DNA of 64,000 nt, taken from contig JBDLTT010000046.1 of NCBI GenBank assembly GCA_039805725.1, positions 1 to 64,000 of the forward strand, read 5' to 3'. Both the position numbers and the translations under genes were made by a program. How positions within the stretch are numbered: the first letter of the stretch is position 1; each line of letters starts with the position of its first letter. Under the pieces are notes generated by a model that was not told where the DNA came from, searched no databases, and saw only the letters and a list, made by a program, of their open reading frames with translations. This document shows positions 44,134 to 53,381 of the stretch, piece by piece. Source of the stretch: Fluviibacter sp039805725. GTDB taxonomy: Bacteria; Pseudomonadota; Gammaproteobacteria; Burkholderiales; Rhodocyclaceae.

Positions 44134-44796
44134 GTGCCTGAACTGACGCTGATCTCGGCTGTATTGATCGGCTGGCTTGGCGGCGTACATTGTCTGGGCA
44201 TGTGTGGCGGAATCGTCAGCGCATTGGCACTGTCGGCACCGCAGGCAGGGCGCAACGGGATATTGTTGGCTTATAACCTTGGGCGTTGCCTGACCTACAT
44301 CGCACTGGGTGCCTGCGCGGGCACATTGGGAGCCATCGGAATAGCGCGTCTGTCGATCGCGCCGGTGCTGCTCTACACAATCGCCAATATCTTGCTCATT
44401 GGTATGGGGCTCTATCTCTTGGGTCTGCCCTGGCTTGTCCGTCCCTTGGAACAGGGCGGCCAGCACCTGTGGCGCTACATTGAACCTTTAAGCCGGTCGC
44501 TGTTTCCGGTCAACACGTTGCCCAGAGCCTTCGGTGTCGGATTGCTCTGGGGCTTTCTGCCGTGTGGCCTGGTCTATAGCGCATTGGCTACGGCGTTTGC
44601 GCTGAGTAGCGCCGGTCAGGGTTCGCTCTGGATGGGTGCCTTTGCGCTGGGAACCCTGCCGAATCTCTTGATGGCTGGGTGGGTCGGTGCCCAGACCTTG
44701 CAGCAACTCAGAAACTCCTCATGGCGTTGGCTTGGTGGGCTCTTGGTTGCGGGGTGGGGTATTTACGGACTTGTCCGGTGGTGGTTGATGGACTGA
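44134..44796 (+). CDS. DsbD_2 / TauE-SafE-like membrane protein of cbb3 loci
   Basis: 220 residues, about six membrane segments. Paired Cys motifs GVHCLGMCGGIVSAL (about residues 13-27) and LWGFLPCGLVYSAL resemble the DsbD transmembrane fold. Genes of this type accompany ccoG/ccoH and copper ATPases and may move reductant or copper; function not proven. GTG start with AGGAG upstream. Seven bases before copA. Confidence 0.82.
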   Translation: MPELTLISAVLIGWLGGVHCLGMCGGIVSALALSAPQAGRNGILLAYNLGRCLTYIALGACAGTLGAIGIARLSIAPVLLYTIANILLIGMGLYLLGLPWLVRPLEQGGQHLWRYIEPLSRSLFPVNTLPRAFGVGLLWGFLPCGLVYSALATAFALSSAGQGSLWMGAFALGTLPNLLMAGWVGAQTLQQLRNSSWRWLGGLLVAGWGIYGLVRWWLMD

Positions 44797-44802
44797 TACG
44801 TT

Positions 44803-46992
44803 ATGGCTGATTCCACAGAACACCTCTTGAAGCTCTCCGGATTGCGGTGTGCCAACTGCGCAAATACGGTTCGCAAGGCACTGGAGCAAGTCGCCGGTGT
44901 CAGTGCTGAGGTCAATTTCGCAACCGAAGAAGCCATTGTGCAAGTCCCAAGCGCTGTGCGAATAGAGACACTGATTCATGCTGTCGAGGCTGCGGGCTAT
45001 AGCGCATCGGAAATCGATGATGCGTTCGAAGAAGTAGAACCCGTTGTTGATACAACGGCCCACCTTCGCTTCTGGATTGCCGCTGTCTGTGCGTTACCGC
45101 TGATCCTGCAGATGCCGCTGGCAATGCTTGGAATGCATGAACATTTATCCCATACCTGGCAGTTCGTGTTGGCGACGCCCGTACAACTCTGGGTCGCCTG
45201 GCCGTTCTACCGGGGTGCATGGCATGCCCTCAAACTGCGGACCTCTAATATGGACGTGTTGGTCAGTCTTGGCACTCTTGCCGCCTATGGCTATTCCATA
45301 GTGATCTGGTGGTGGGGGCTGCCGGGCGACGTTTATTTTGAGGCTTCGGTTGTCGTGATCACGTTAGTGATGGCCGGTAAATATCTGGAACATCGCGCAA
45401 AGCAGTCCAGCGCCTCGGCCATCACGCGTTTGCTGCATCTCGCCCCCAAAACGGCGTGGAAGAAAAATGACGCGGGGGGTTTTGTGATGGTGCCGCTCTC
45501 GGATATTCGTCCCGGGGACGAGGTCAGGATTATGAGCGGCGCATCGGTGCCAGTCGACGGTTTGGTGATGGATGGCCAATCGGCCGTGAGTGAAGCCATG
45601 CTGACGGGCGAACCCGTGCCCGTCGAAAAGCGACGTGATGACAAGGTCTATGCCGGTACGCTGAACGGTGACGGTGTGCTGATCTGTCGTGTCAGCGGCG
45701 TCGGCCGAACCACCGTATTGGCCGGTATCGCTCGCCTGGTTGCGCAGGCACAAGGGTCTCGGGCACCGGTGCAAGCGCTTGTCGATCGCGTTTCCGCCTG
45801 GTTCGTCCCGGTGGTTGTGCTGATTGCTTCACTGACGCTCATTTATGGCGGCCTTGTGCTGGATAGCTGGCAGACTGGCCTGGTTCGCGCGGTCGCCGTA
45901 CTGGTGATTTCCTGCCCATGCGCGCTGGGTCTGGCCACGCCCACAGCGATCATGGTCGGTATCGGTGAGGGCGCCCGACAGGGCATCCTGGTGCGCGATG
46001 CCGATGCCTTGCAACGGGCAGCGAGTGCCGCTGCCGTAGTCTTCGATAAGACCGGGACGCTGACCCAGGGGCAGCTTCGTTTGACGGATCTGTTCATGCG
46101 TGATGACGACGCATTGGCGCGGCCAGCCGTCTTGGCCCTGGTAGCTGCGCTGGAAAGCGGATCGTCACATCCCATCGCTTACGCGATTCGTATGGCGACA
46201 GGCGATGAAGTGCAAGGGTCTGACATACCGACTGTGAGCAATTTCCGCACGGAACCGGGCGTCGGGGTGTTTGGGGTGATTGCAGGGCAGCATTATGGTG
46301 TTGAGCGTTGGTCTGACCGATTCGCTACTGTGGACGAGGGGTTCTGGTCACAAGCCGCTGGCCGACTCATGGCAGAGGCCAAGAGTGTCTCGGTACTGAG
46401 TAAGGCCGGGCAGCCGCTGGCATTGCTGGCTTTTGCGGATACTTTGCGGTCGGATGCGATGGCGGCCGTCCGGATGCTGCAGGCTCTGGGGCTCAAACCG
46501 GTCATGCTGACCGGTGATCAGCCTGAAGCTGCCCAGGTCATCGCGGCTCAGCTGGGCATTAGCGAGGTGCACGCGGGGGTCATGCCGGCGGGCAAAGCCG
46601 GGCAGGTCAGCAAATTGATGACCGCGTTACCGGCTGGCGTGATCATGGTCGGCGATGGCATCAATGATGCCCCGGCGTTGGCGGCTGCCTCGGTCGGGTT
46701 CGCCATGGGTAGCGGCATGGATATCGCCATGGAGAGCGCCGGTATTGTCCTCATGCATAACCGCTTGACGGGCGTTCCCGAAGCCATCCGTCTCGCCCGA
46801 CGTACCCTGTCGAAAATCCGGCAGAATCTGTTTTTGGCGTTTATTTACAATGTGTTGGCGATCCCGCTGGCGGTGGCCGGTGCGCTGAGCCCAATAGTGG
46901 CCGGTGCGGCCATGGCCTGCTCGTCGATTTCGGTGGTGGGAAATTCGCTCTTATTGCGCCGTCGATCCTTGCAGACGCATGAAAAATCCTGA
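44803..46992 (+). CDS. copA: Copper-translocating P1B ATPase, CopA type
   Basis: 729 residues: one N-terminal metal domain (LSGLRCANCANTV), membrane segments, VISCPCALGLATP, DKTGTLTQG, GDGINDAPALAAAS. One metal domain and no Cys-rich head separate it from CcoI. CopA members export Cu(I) from the cytoplasm; position after the DsbD_2 gene and hemN ties it to the oxidase locus, so a role in oxidase copper supply is also possible. Confidence 0.92.
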   Translation: MADSTEHLLKLSGLRCANCANTVRKALEQVAGVSAEVNFATEEAIVQVPSAVRIETLIHAVEAAGYSASEIDDAFEEVEPVVDTTAHLRFWIAAVCALPLILQMPLAMLGMHEHLSHTWQFVLATPVQLWVAWPFYRGAWHALKLRTSNMDVLVSLGTLAAYGYSIVIWWWGLPGDVYFEASVVVITLVMAGKYLEHRAKQSSASAITRLLHLAPKTAWKKNDAGGFVMVPLSDIRPGDEVRIMSGASVPVDGLVMDGQSAVSEAMLTGEPVPVEKRRDDKVYAGTLNGDGVLICRVSGVGRTTVLAGIARLVAQAQGSRAPVQALVDRVSAWFVPVVVLIASLTLIYGGLVLDSWQTGLVRAVAVLVISCPCALGLATPTAIMVGIGEGARQGILVRDADALQRAASAAAVVFDKTGTLTQGQLRLTDLFMRDDDALARPAVLALVAALESGSSHPIAYAIRMATGDEVQGSDIPTVSNFRTEPGVGVFGVIAGQHYGVERWSDRFATVDEGFWSQAAGRLMAEAKSVSVLSKAGQPLALLAFADTLRSDAMAAVRMLQALGLKPVMLTGDQPEAAQVIAAQLGISEVHAGVMPAGKAGQVSKLMTALPAGVIMVGDGINDAPALAAASVGFAMGSGMDIAMESAGIVLMHNRLTGVPEAIRLARRTLSKIRQNLFLAFIYNVLAIPLAVAGALSPIVAGAAMACSSISVVGNSLLLRRRSLQTHEKS

Positions 46993-47093
46993 TCAGCGGC
47001 TATAATTTTCGGGTTCGACCGCAATCCACGATGCGTTGATCCAACGACATTAAGACCAGCACCAACAACATTGCAAAAAAATAGGGAGCAGAC

Positions 47094-47627
47094 ATGAACA
47101 TCGATAACATTTCCATTGGCAAGGACGTCCCAAACGATTTCAACGTCGTCATCGAGATCTCGGCTAACGCACCGGGTATCAAATACGAGCTGGATAAGGA
47201 CTCCGGTGCTGTTTTCGTCGACCGCTTTATCGCTACGCCGATGCACTATCCCTGTAACTACGGTTTTATTCCATCGACCCTGTCGGAAGATGGCGACCCG
47301 GTGGACGTGCTGGTTGTCACGCCGTATCCACTGCCGCCGGGCGTGGTCATTCGCTGCCGTGCCGTTGGCATGCTGGCCATGGAAGACGAAGCCGGCGAAG
47401 ATGCCAAGCTGGTCGCCGTACCGGTACAAAAGCTGACGTCGAACTACGACAAAGTCAACACGATTGAAGATCTGCCGGAAATTCTGATCAAGCAGATTAC
47501 CCACTTCTTCGAGCACTACAAGGATCTGGAAGCCGGCAAATGGGTCAAGGTCAAGGGCTGGAAGGATGCTGCCGCTGCCAAGGCCGAGATTACCTCGGGC
47601 GTTGCGCGCGCTAAGGCCGGCAAGTAA
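47094..47627 (+). CDS. ppa: Soluble inorganic pyrophosphatase
   Basis: 177 residues, family I. Catalytic stretch MHYPCNYGFIPSTLSEDGDP followed by VDVLV, with the Asp triad. Hydrolyses PPi made in biosynthesis. A TATAAT sits at 47001-47006, so the leader is about 85 nt. A strong terminator follows. Relevant to the phosphofructokinase near 58 kb, which might also use PPi. Confidence 0.96.
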   Translation: MNIDNISIGKDVPNDFNVVIEISANAPGIKYELDKDSGAVFVDRFIATPMHYPCNYGFIPSTLSEDGDPVDVLVVTPYPLPPGVVIRCRAVGMLAMEDEAGEDAKLVAVPVQKLTSNYDKVNTIEDLPEILIKQITHFFEHYKDLEAGKWVKVKGWKDAAAAKAEITSGVARAKAGK

Positions 47628-47660
47628 TTCAAGGCTGGCACGGATCAAAGGCCGTACAAT

Positions 47661-47690
47661 GGCCCTGACTTGAGTCAGGGCCATTTTTTT
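47661..47690 (+). terminator. Intrinsic terminator after ppa
   Basis: GGCCCTGAC, loop TTGA, GTCAGGGCC, then ATTTTTTT. Nine perfect pairs. Confidence 0.95.
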
Positions 47691-47725
47691 GTGGTTTGTC
47701 CAAAAATGGGTAACAGGAGGGTCGG

Positions 47726-49339
47726 GTGCGGGTAGCGATTGCTCAGATGAATGTGGTGCTCGGCGATTTACCGGGTAACGTATGCCGCATCACCAAAGCT
47801 GCTGAAGAAGCTGTTGCGGTGGGTGCAGATTTATTGCTTACCCCCGAGCTGAGTCTGTGTGGTTACCCACCGGAAGATTTGCTCCTTCGCCCGGATTTTT
47901 ACCGGTTGAATGATGAGGCGCTTTCGGCGTTGGCTGAAGCGACACGGGGCTTAGATCTGGCGATCATCGTTGGTCATCCCTGTATTGATGAAGGTAAGCG
48001 TTACAACGCGGCGAGCGTCTTTGTCCGTGGTCAGCGTCTGTGTACGTATCGTAAACAACATCTACCCCAGTACGAAGTCTTTGATGAGTGTCGTTATTTC
48101 ACGCCCGGCCGTGACACCGTTGTCTTTAAACACGCGGGGGTGCGCTTCGGATTGGCGATTTGCGAAGACGTCTGGTACACCGGTCCGGCGCTCAATGCCA
48201 AGGCAGCCGGCGCCGATGTCCTGCTGGTGCTAAACGCGTCGCCGTACCATCTGGATAAGGCTGTCGACCGTCAGACGGTGTTGCAACAGCGCGTTCTTGA
48301 AACGGGTCTGTCGATTGTGTACTGCAATCTGGTGGGTGGTCAGGACGAGCTGGTATTTGATGGTGCCTCCTGTTTCATGACCGATGAAGCCAAAACGCCG
48401 GTTCAGATGCCACAGTTTGAGGAGTCTATAGTCGCGGCTGACTATGTTGGTGGCCGATGGATAACCCCTGCGCAGAGTGCAGCGCCAATGGCGCTGGATG
48501 CACAGATTTATAAGGCAATGGTACTGGGCGTGCGCGACTATTTCGCCAAGAACGGATTTGCCGGAGCGTATCTTGGTCTTTCAGGGGGTATCGACTCTGC
48601 ATTGACATTGTGTGTTGCTGTCGACGCTTTGGGAGCGGATCGTGTGCGGCCTATCATCTTGCCGTCGCCTTATACGGCGCAGATGAGCATCGATGATTCT
48701 CTGGCGCTGAGCGCCAATCTCGGTGTTCATTCCGAGATCGTCGACATCCAGCCGGCGATGCAAACCTATGAATCGATGCTTGCTCCGTACTTTGCCGGTT
48801 TGCCGGCTGATACGACAGAAGAAAACCTGCAGGCGCGTATCCGTGGCAATCTGCTCATGGCACTCTCTAATAAGAGTGGCTGGCTGGTGCTGACGACCGG
48901 CAACAAATCGGAAATGGCGGTCGGTTACTGCACGCTCTATGGCGATATGGCCGGCGGCTTCGCTGTGCTCAAGGATCTGTTCAAAACCAAGGTCTATGAT
49001 GTCTCACGCTGGATCAATCGCGATAAAGAGATCATTCCCTGGCGGATCATCGAACGGCCACCATCGGCCGAGTTACGCCCCGAGCAGACGGATCAGGATT
49101 CTTTGCCCCCTTACGAAGTACTGGACGCCATCGTCGCCGCCTATATGGAGCAGGATCTAAGCCCGCGCGAAATCATGGCGCTGGGTTATCGCGAGGATGA
49201 TGTGAAACGGGTGGTGCGCCTGCTGCGTATTTCCGAGTATAAACGCCGCCAGTCGCCAGTCGGTATCCGTTTAACGCGCCGTGGTTTCGGTAAGGATTGG
49301 CGCTATCCGATTACCAACCGGTATGCCGATGAGTGGTAA
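47726..49339 (+). CDS. nadE: Glutamine-dependent NAD+ synthetase
   Basis: 537 residues: an N-terminal nitrilase-like glutaminase (LLLTPELSLCGYPPEDLL, catalytic Cys in LAICEDVWYTG) and a C-terminal synthetase (GLSGGIDSALTL, TTGNKSEMAVGY). Starts at GTG 47726 after AGGAGG. Followed by glnB, a common proteobacterial pairing. Confidence 0.95.
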   Translation: MRVAIAQMNVVLGDLPGNVCRITKAAEEAVAVGADLLLTPELSLCGYPPEDLLLRPDFYRLNDEALSALAEATRGLDLAIIVGHPCIDEGKRYNAASVFVRGQRLCTYRKQHLPQYEVFDECRYFTPGRDTVVFKHAGVRFGLAICEDVWYTGPALNAKAAGADVLLVLNASPYHLDKAVDRQTVLQQRVLETGLSIVYCNLVGGQDELVFDGASCFMTDEAKTPVQMPQFEESIVAADYVGGRWITPAQSAAPMALDAQIYKAMVLGVRDYFAKNGFAGAYLGLSGGIDSALTLCVAVDALGADRVRPIILPSPYTAQMSIDDSLALSANLGVHSEIVDIQPAMQTYESMLAPYFAGLPADTTEENLQARIRGNLLMALSNKSGWLVLTTGNKSEMAVGYCTLYGDMAGGFAVLKDLFKTKVYDVSRWINRDKEIIPWRIIERPPSAELRPEQTDQDSLPPYEVLDAIVAAYMEQDLSPREIMALGYREDDVKRVVRLLRISEYKRRQSPVGIRLTRRGFGKDWRYPITNRYADEW

Positions 49340-49384
49340 CATTGAGGCCATCAAGATAATCGTTTTTGACCCCATGGAGTCATC

Positions 49385-49723
49385 ATGAAGCAGATCGTTG
49401 CCATCATCAAACCGTTCAAGCTCGATGAAGTCCGCGAAGGCCTGTCGGAAATCGGTATCACTGGCCTCACGGTGACCGAAGTTCGTGGTTTTGGTCGCCA
49501 GAAGGGCCATACCGAGCTCTATCGCGGTGCCGAGTACGTCGTCGATTTTCTGCCGAAGGTACGCCTTGAGGTCGTGGTTCAGGATAGCCGTGTGGACGAA
49601 GTGCTGGAGTCCATCATCAAGTCGGCACGCACCGGCAAGATTGGTGACGGCAAGATTTTCGTGCTGCCGGTTGATCAGGTAGTCCGTATCCGCACGGGCG
49701 AAACCGACGACGCGGCTATCTGA
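49385..49723 (+). CDS. glnB: Nitrogen regulatory protein PII
   Basis: 112 residues. T-loop RGFGRQKGHTELYRGAEYVV with the uridylylation Tyr51, and TGKIGDGKIFVLPVDQVVRI. Senses 2-oxoglutarate and ATP/ADP and controls GlnE, NtrB and others. nadE linkage and absence of amtB favour GlnB over GlnK. Confidence 0.95.
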   Translation: MKQIVAIIKPFKLDEVREGLSEIGITGLTVTEVRGFGRQKGHTELYRGAEYVVDFLPKVRLEVVVQDSRVDEVLESIIKSARTGKIGDGKIFVLPVDQVVRIRTGETDDAAI

Positions 49724-49744
49724 GCCTTTTGCGCTGATCGCCAG

Positions 49745-49776
49745 GCCCTGCGCTGACCACGCAGGGCTTTTTGTTT
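49745..49776 (+). terminator. Intrinsic terminator after glnB
   Basis: GCCCTGCG, loop CTGACCA, CGCAGGGC, then TTTTTGTTT. Lies just before the RluE-like gene. Confidence 0.9.
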
Positions 49777-49794
49777 CCAAGTACGTCTGAGCCG

Positions 49795-50382
49795 ATGCCC
49801 CTCATTGCATTCAACAAACCTTATGGTGTGGTTTCACAGTTCACGCCGGAAGGCCGTTGGCAGGGCTTGTCCGATTATCTGCGACTTCCGGAATACCGTG
49901 TAGCTGGGCGTCTGGACGCTGATAGCGAGGGGTTGTTGCTGCTGACCGATGATGGCCGGCTGCAGGCAAAGATTGCCGATCCACGTCATAAGCTTCCAAA
50001 ATGCTACTGGGCCCAGGTTGAAGGGTTGCCGTATGAGGATGCGCTGCGTCACTTAAGCGCGGGTCCGGTGCTTAACGATGGCCCGACCCGTTCCTGTCAA
50101 GTTGAAGTGCTGCCCGAAGACGTTAAGGCCCGTCTTCTCTGGCCACGCGATCCGCCGATCCGTTTTCGCAAAAGTGTGCCCACAGCCTGGTTGGCGATCA
50201 CGCTCACCGAAGGGCGTAACCGGCAGGTGAAGCGCATGTGCGCGGCGGTTGGTCTCCCGGTGTTGCGTCTGGTGCGTGTGTCGATCGGTGGTGTTAGCTT
50301 GTTTGAGTTGAATCAGGGAGTTGGATTATCCTTGGGGCAATCCATTTCCGTTCCCGTTGCTACGCTGAATCAGGTGCTATGA
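49795..50382 (+). CDS. Pseudouridine synthase, RsuA/RluE family
   Basis: 195 residues. Catalytic Asp in GRLDADSEGLLLLTDDG, then WLAITLTEGRNRQVKRMCAAVG. RluE modifies 23S U2457; without a matching S4 domain this length fits RluE. ATG 49795 chosen; a TTG at 49771 would start inside the glnB terminator. Overlaps the DUF192 gene by four bases. Confidence 0.88.
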   Translation: MPLIAFNKPYGVVSQFTPEGRWQGLSDYLRLPEYRVAGRLDADSEGLLLLTDDGRLQAKIADPRHKLPKCYWAQVEGLPYEDALRHLSAGPVLNDGPTRSCQVEVLPEDVKARLLWPRDPPIRFRKSVPTAWLAITLTEGRNRQVKRMCAAVGLPVLRLVRVSIGGVSLFELNQGVGLSLGQSISVPVATLNQVL

Positions 50383-50834
50383 AACCATCCAAGCTGATTT
50401 TTCGTCTGGTGATTGCCAGCTTATTGTTGGCACCGTCATTCATGCTGCAGGCGGCATCGCCCTTGCTGCAGTTATCGCTGGGTTCCGGCACGCTGGATGT
50501 GGAGGTGGCCGCCACCAAGCATCAGCGAGGCCAGGGCTTGATGAATCGGTCGACCATGCCCGAGTCACGAGGTATGCTCTTTGTCTATCCGGCACCAGCC
50601 TATTTCTGCATGTGGATGAAAAACACGCTGATTCCGTTATCCGTCGCGTTTATTGACGCGCAAGGACAGGTGATCAATATCGCCGATATGACGCCGCACA
50701 GTGAAACCAATCATTGCACACAACGCAATGCGAGGTATGCGCTTGAAGCAAATCAGGGTTGGTTCGCCAAACATGGTGTGGTTCCGGGAACACAAGTGTT
50801 AGGCCTTGAAAAAGCGCCCCGGGGCGACTACTGA
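50379..50834 (+). CDS. DUF192 family exported protein
   Basis: 151 residues: signal peptide (about 1-26, LLLAPSFMLQAASP), then the DUF192 core GSGTLDVEVAATKHQRGQG, LMNRSTMPESRGMLFVYP and FCMWMKNTLIPLSVAFID. Function not established. Coupled to rluE-like gene. Confidence 0.87.
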   Translation: MKPSKLIFRLVIASLLLAPSFMLQAASPLLQLSLGSGTLDVEVAATKHQRGQGLMNRSTMPESRGMLFVYPAPAYFCMWMKNTLIPLSVAFIDAQGQVINIADMTPHSETNHCTQRNARYALEANQGWFAKHGVVPGTQVLGLEKAPRGDY

Positions 50835-50837
50835 GCG

Positions 50838-51416
50838 ATGGGGATACGCGAGAACCGGACGCGATCCCGCCGGCTCGAGGGACGCAGCCGGGGGAGTCAT
50901 TGGCACCCGCTCGGCATGGCGCTCAAGCCGCCCAGTCACCTGCGCCCGTGGTTGCTCGAACCCCACTCGCTGACCACGCGATTACAGCGCCACTTCGGTC
51001 GCGTCAATGTGCACGTTTTGCATCAGGCCTTAGGCCAGCCTTATAACGACGAAGGCAATGGCCGTTTTCCGTTGGCAATCGTCAGGGCGGTTGTTCTGTC
51101 GGCCGACGATCAGATTCCGCTGGTGGTCGCGCACTCGGTCTTACCCGCCGTGCCGCGCGGTCCGTTGTCCGTGATGTTCAAACGGCTGGGGCGACAGGCA
51201 TTGGGCACGCTGTTGTTCACGCGGCGCGGCTTTGTGCGGCGGCAACGTGAGTGGGCTTTTCTGGATGCGCGTCATCCCCTCTACCGGCTCACCAAAACAC
51301 AAGAGGCTGATGATGCCCCGGCAAGACTCTGGGCGCGGCGGGCGGTGTTCAGTATGTCCCGTTTTCCGGCCCAGTCCGTACAGGTGACCGAAGTCTTCTG
51401 TATGCCCGCACCCTAA
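50838..51416 (+). CDS. ubiC: Chorismate pyruvate-lyase
   Basis: Makes 4-hydroxybenzoate for ubiquinone. 192 residues matching UbiC in the second half: VVAHSVLPAV, FKRLGRQALGTLLFTRR, LWARRAVFSMS and VTEVFCMPAP with the catalytic Glu. The basic first 25 residues are not conserved; an ATG at 50917 is an alternative start. Confidence 0.85.
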   Translation: MGIRENRTRSRRLEGRSRGSHWHPLGMALKPPSHLRPWLLEPHSLTTRLQRHFGRVNVHVLHQALGQPYNDEGNGRFPLAIVRAVVLSADDQIPLVVAHSVLPAVPRGPLSVMFKRLGRQALGTLLFTRRGFVRRQREWAFLDARHPLYRLTKTQEADDAPARLWARRAVFSMSRFPAQSVQVTEVFCMPAP

Positions 51417-51418
51417 TG

Positions 51419-51440
51419 AAAAAACCCGGCATTGCCGGGC
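51419..51440 (-). terminator. Intrinsic terminator after sodB
   Basis: Minus-strand GCCCGGC, loop AAT, GCCGGG, then six T. On the plus strand it is a weaker stop for ubiC, since only three T follow. Confidence 0.8.
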
Positions 51441-51466
51441 TTTCTGTGCAGGCGCTCTTGGTTTGA

Positions 51467-52051
51467 TTAGGCGAAGTTGGCTTCGGCAAATTTCCAGTTG
51501 GCCAGTTTGTCGAGGAAGGTTTCGACGAACTTGGGACGCAGGTTACGGTAGTCGATGTAGTAGGCGTGTTCCCACACGTCGACGGTCAGAAGCGCCTTGT
51601 CGCCGGTCGTCAGTGGGGTGCCGGCGGCGCCCATGTTGACGATGTCAACGCTGCCATCGGCCTTCTTGACCAACCAGGTCCAGCCCGAACCGAAGTTGCC
51701 GACGGCCGAAGTCTGGAAGGCCTTCTTGAATTCGTCAAACGAGCCCCACTTCTTGTTGATGGCATCCGCCAGGGCGCCGCTCGGCGCGCCACCGCCGTTA
51801 GGTGACAGGCAGTTCCAGAAGAAGGTATGGTTCCACACCTGGGCGGCATTGTTATAGATACCGCCGGCGGGTGCCTTTTTGACGATCTCTTCGAGGCTCA
51901 GCTTTTCGTATTCCGTGCCCGGGATCAGATTGTTGAGGTTGGTCACATAGGCCTGGTGGTGCTTGGCATAGTGATAGTCGAAGGTTTCTTCCGACATATG
52001 GGGAGCGAGGGCGTTCTTGGCGAACGGCAGAGCGGGCAATTCAAAAGCCAT
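51467..52051 (-). CDS. sodB: Iron superoxide dismutase
   Basis: 194 residues beginning MAFELPALPFAKNALAPHMS. Metal ligands in DYHYAKHHQAYV, NHTFFWNCLSPNGGG, and DVWEHAYYIDYRN; the residue pattern (Ala-Ala-Gln-x-Trp-Asn-His) is the iron type. GGAG lies eight bases before the ATG. The open frame continues to 52189 but is not conserved. Confidence 0.95.
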   Translation of the reverse strand: MAFELPALPFAKNALAPHMSEETFDYHYAKHHQAYVTNLNNLIPGTEYEKLSLEEIVKKAPAGGIYNNAAQVWNHTFFWNCLSPNGGGAPSGALADAINKKWGSFDEFKKAFQTSAVGNFGSGWTWLVKKADGSVDIVNMGAAGTPLTTGDKALLTVDVWEHAYYIDYRNLRPKFVETFLDKLANWKFAEANFA

Positions 52052-52088
52052 GATGTTTTCTCCGTGTTTGGGGTGCTGCAAATTACTG

Positions 52089-52117
52089 ATTCTAGACAGA
52101 GCTGGTGAGCCCTGCAA
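52089..52117 (-). promoter_or_regulatory. Putative sodB promoter
   Basis: Minus strand TTGCAG, 17 bp, TAGAAT (5 of 6). It lies between the xseA stop and the sodB start. Confidence 0.5.
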
Positions 52118-52139
52118 GCATTGTTTGAGCCGGTGGACT

Positions 52140-53381
52140 CTAAGACCCGTCGGCGAGTATGGATTCGATGCGTGCCTGCAGTCGGCCATCCGCCAGCCGC
52201 AGCGCTACGGCGCTCTGCAGGGGTGCTTTTTGAATACTGTCGATCAGGTGTCCATGAGCATCGGTAATCAGCGCGTAACCTCGCTGCAGCGGTTGATTGG
52301 GGTCAAGCGCCTGCAGACGCAGGCCAAACTCGCTCAGGCCGCGCTTGTGTCGATCTAGCGACCGCTCGACCCAGTGGGTCATCCGGGTCCGGCATTGGTT
52401 CAAACGATCCTGTTGACGTTCGAGCAATGCCATCGGGCTGCGCAATCGGGCGCTATAGCCATCCAGTCGCATCGCTGCCTCGTCGAGCTGACGGGTAACC
52501 CGCTGGCGTAATCTGGCTTGCTGCATCCCCAGTAAAGACAGCAGGCGGGTTCGATCCGGGGCAATCAGTTCAGCCGCTGCGGTGGGTGTGGGTGCCCGTA
52601 CGTCGGCGGCGAGATCGGCCAGCGTGGTGTCGGTTTCATGGCCGACGCCACAAATCAGAGGGAGTGTGCTGGCGGCGATGGCGCGGACGACGGCGGCTTC
52701 GTTAAAGCACCAGAGATCTTCGAGCGAGCCTCCGCCGCGACAAAGCAACAGCACATCGGCCACAGCGTGATGGTTGGCGGCTTCAATCGCCTGAACAATC
52801 TGACCGGTGGCGTCTGCGCCCTGAACCATTGTGGGATACAGAATCAATTGGACATACGGTGCTCGACGACGGAGGGTGGTGATCACATCATGGAGCGCCG
52901 CAGCCTGGGGGCTCGTGATGATGCCGATCGTCTGCGGAAAGCCGGGCAGGGGCCTTTTCCGGTCAGGATCAAAGAGTCCGGCAGCCTCCAGTTCGGATTT
53001 GAGCTGCAGAAAACGTTCATACAGCGTACCCAGGCCGCCTTTGACCAGGGTGTCGACGGTTAGCTGGAATTCGCCGCGTGCCTCATAAAGCGTGACCTGG
53101 GCGCGGGCGCGGACTTTGTCTCCCTGGCGGGGTTGCCAGGCCAATCGTGCGGCACGCGTCCGAAACAAGGCGCAGCGCACCTGGGCGCCAGCATCCTTGA
53201 GGGTGAAGTACATATGCCCTGAGCTGGCCAGGGTGAGCTGGGCAATCTCCCCTTCGACCCATAGCGGTGAAAAACGACTTTCTAGCTGATGGCGTACCGC
53301 CGCGTTCAGGTCGGAAACCGACAGGATCGGCGTGTCGATTTCGCTTTGTTCACTCGGGTTTGGGAACGCATTATTCGGCAT
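52140..53381 (-). CDS. xseA: Exodeoxyribonuclease VII large subunit
   Basis: 413 residues: an OB-fold domain (ILSVSDLNAAVRHQLES, VEGEIAQLTLASSGHMYFTL), the catalytic region GIITSPQAAALHDVI, RGGGSLEDLWCFNEAAVVRA and GVGHETDTTLADLAADVRAPTPTAAA, then a coiled-coil tail. ATG 53381 preferred to GTG 53387. sodB lies downstream; the small subunit is not in view. Confidence 0.95.
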   Translation of the reverse strand: MPNNAFPNPSEQSEIDTPILSVSDLNAAVRHQLESRFSPLWVEGEIAQLTLASSGHMYFTLKDAGAQVRCALFRTRAARLAWQPRQGDKVRARAQVTLYEARGEFQLTVDTLVKGGLGTLYERFLQLKSELEAAGLFDPDRKRPLPGFPQTIGIITSPQAAALHDVITTLRRRAPYVQLILYPTMVQGADATGQIVQAIEAANHHAVADVLLLCRGGGSLEDLWCFNEAAVVRAIAASTLPLICGVGHETDTTLADLAADVRAPTPTAAAELIAPDRTRLLSLLGMQQARLRQRVTRQLDEAAMRLDGYSARLRSPMALLERQQDRLNQCRTRMTHWVERSLDRHKRGLSEFGLRLQALDPNQPLQRGYALITDAHGHLIDSIQKAPLQSAVALRLADGRLQARIESILADGS

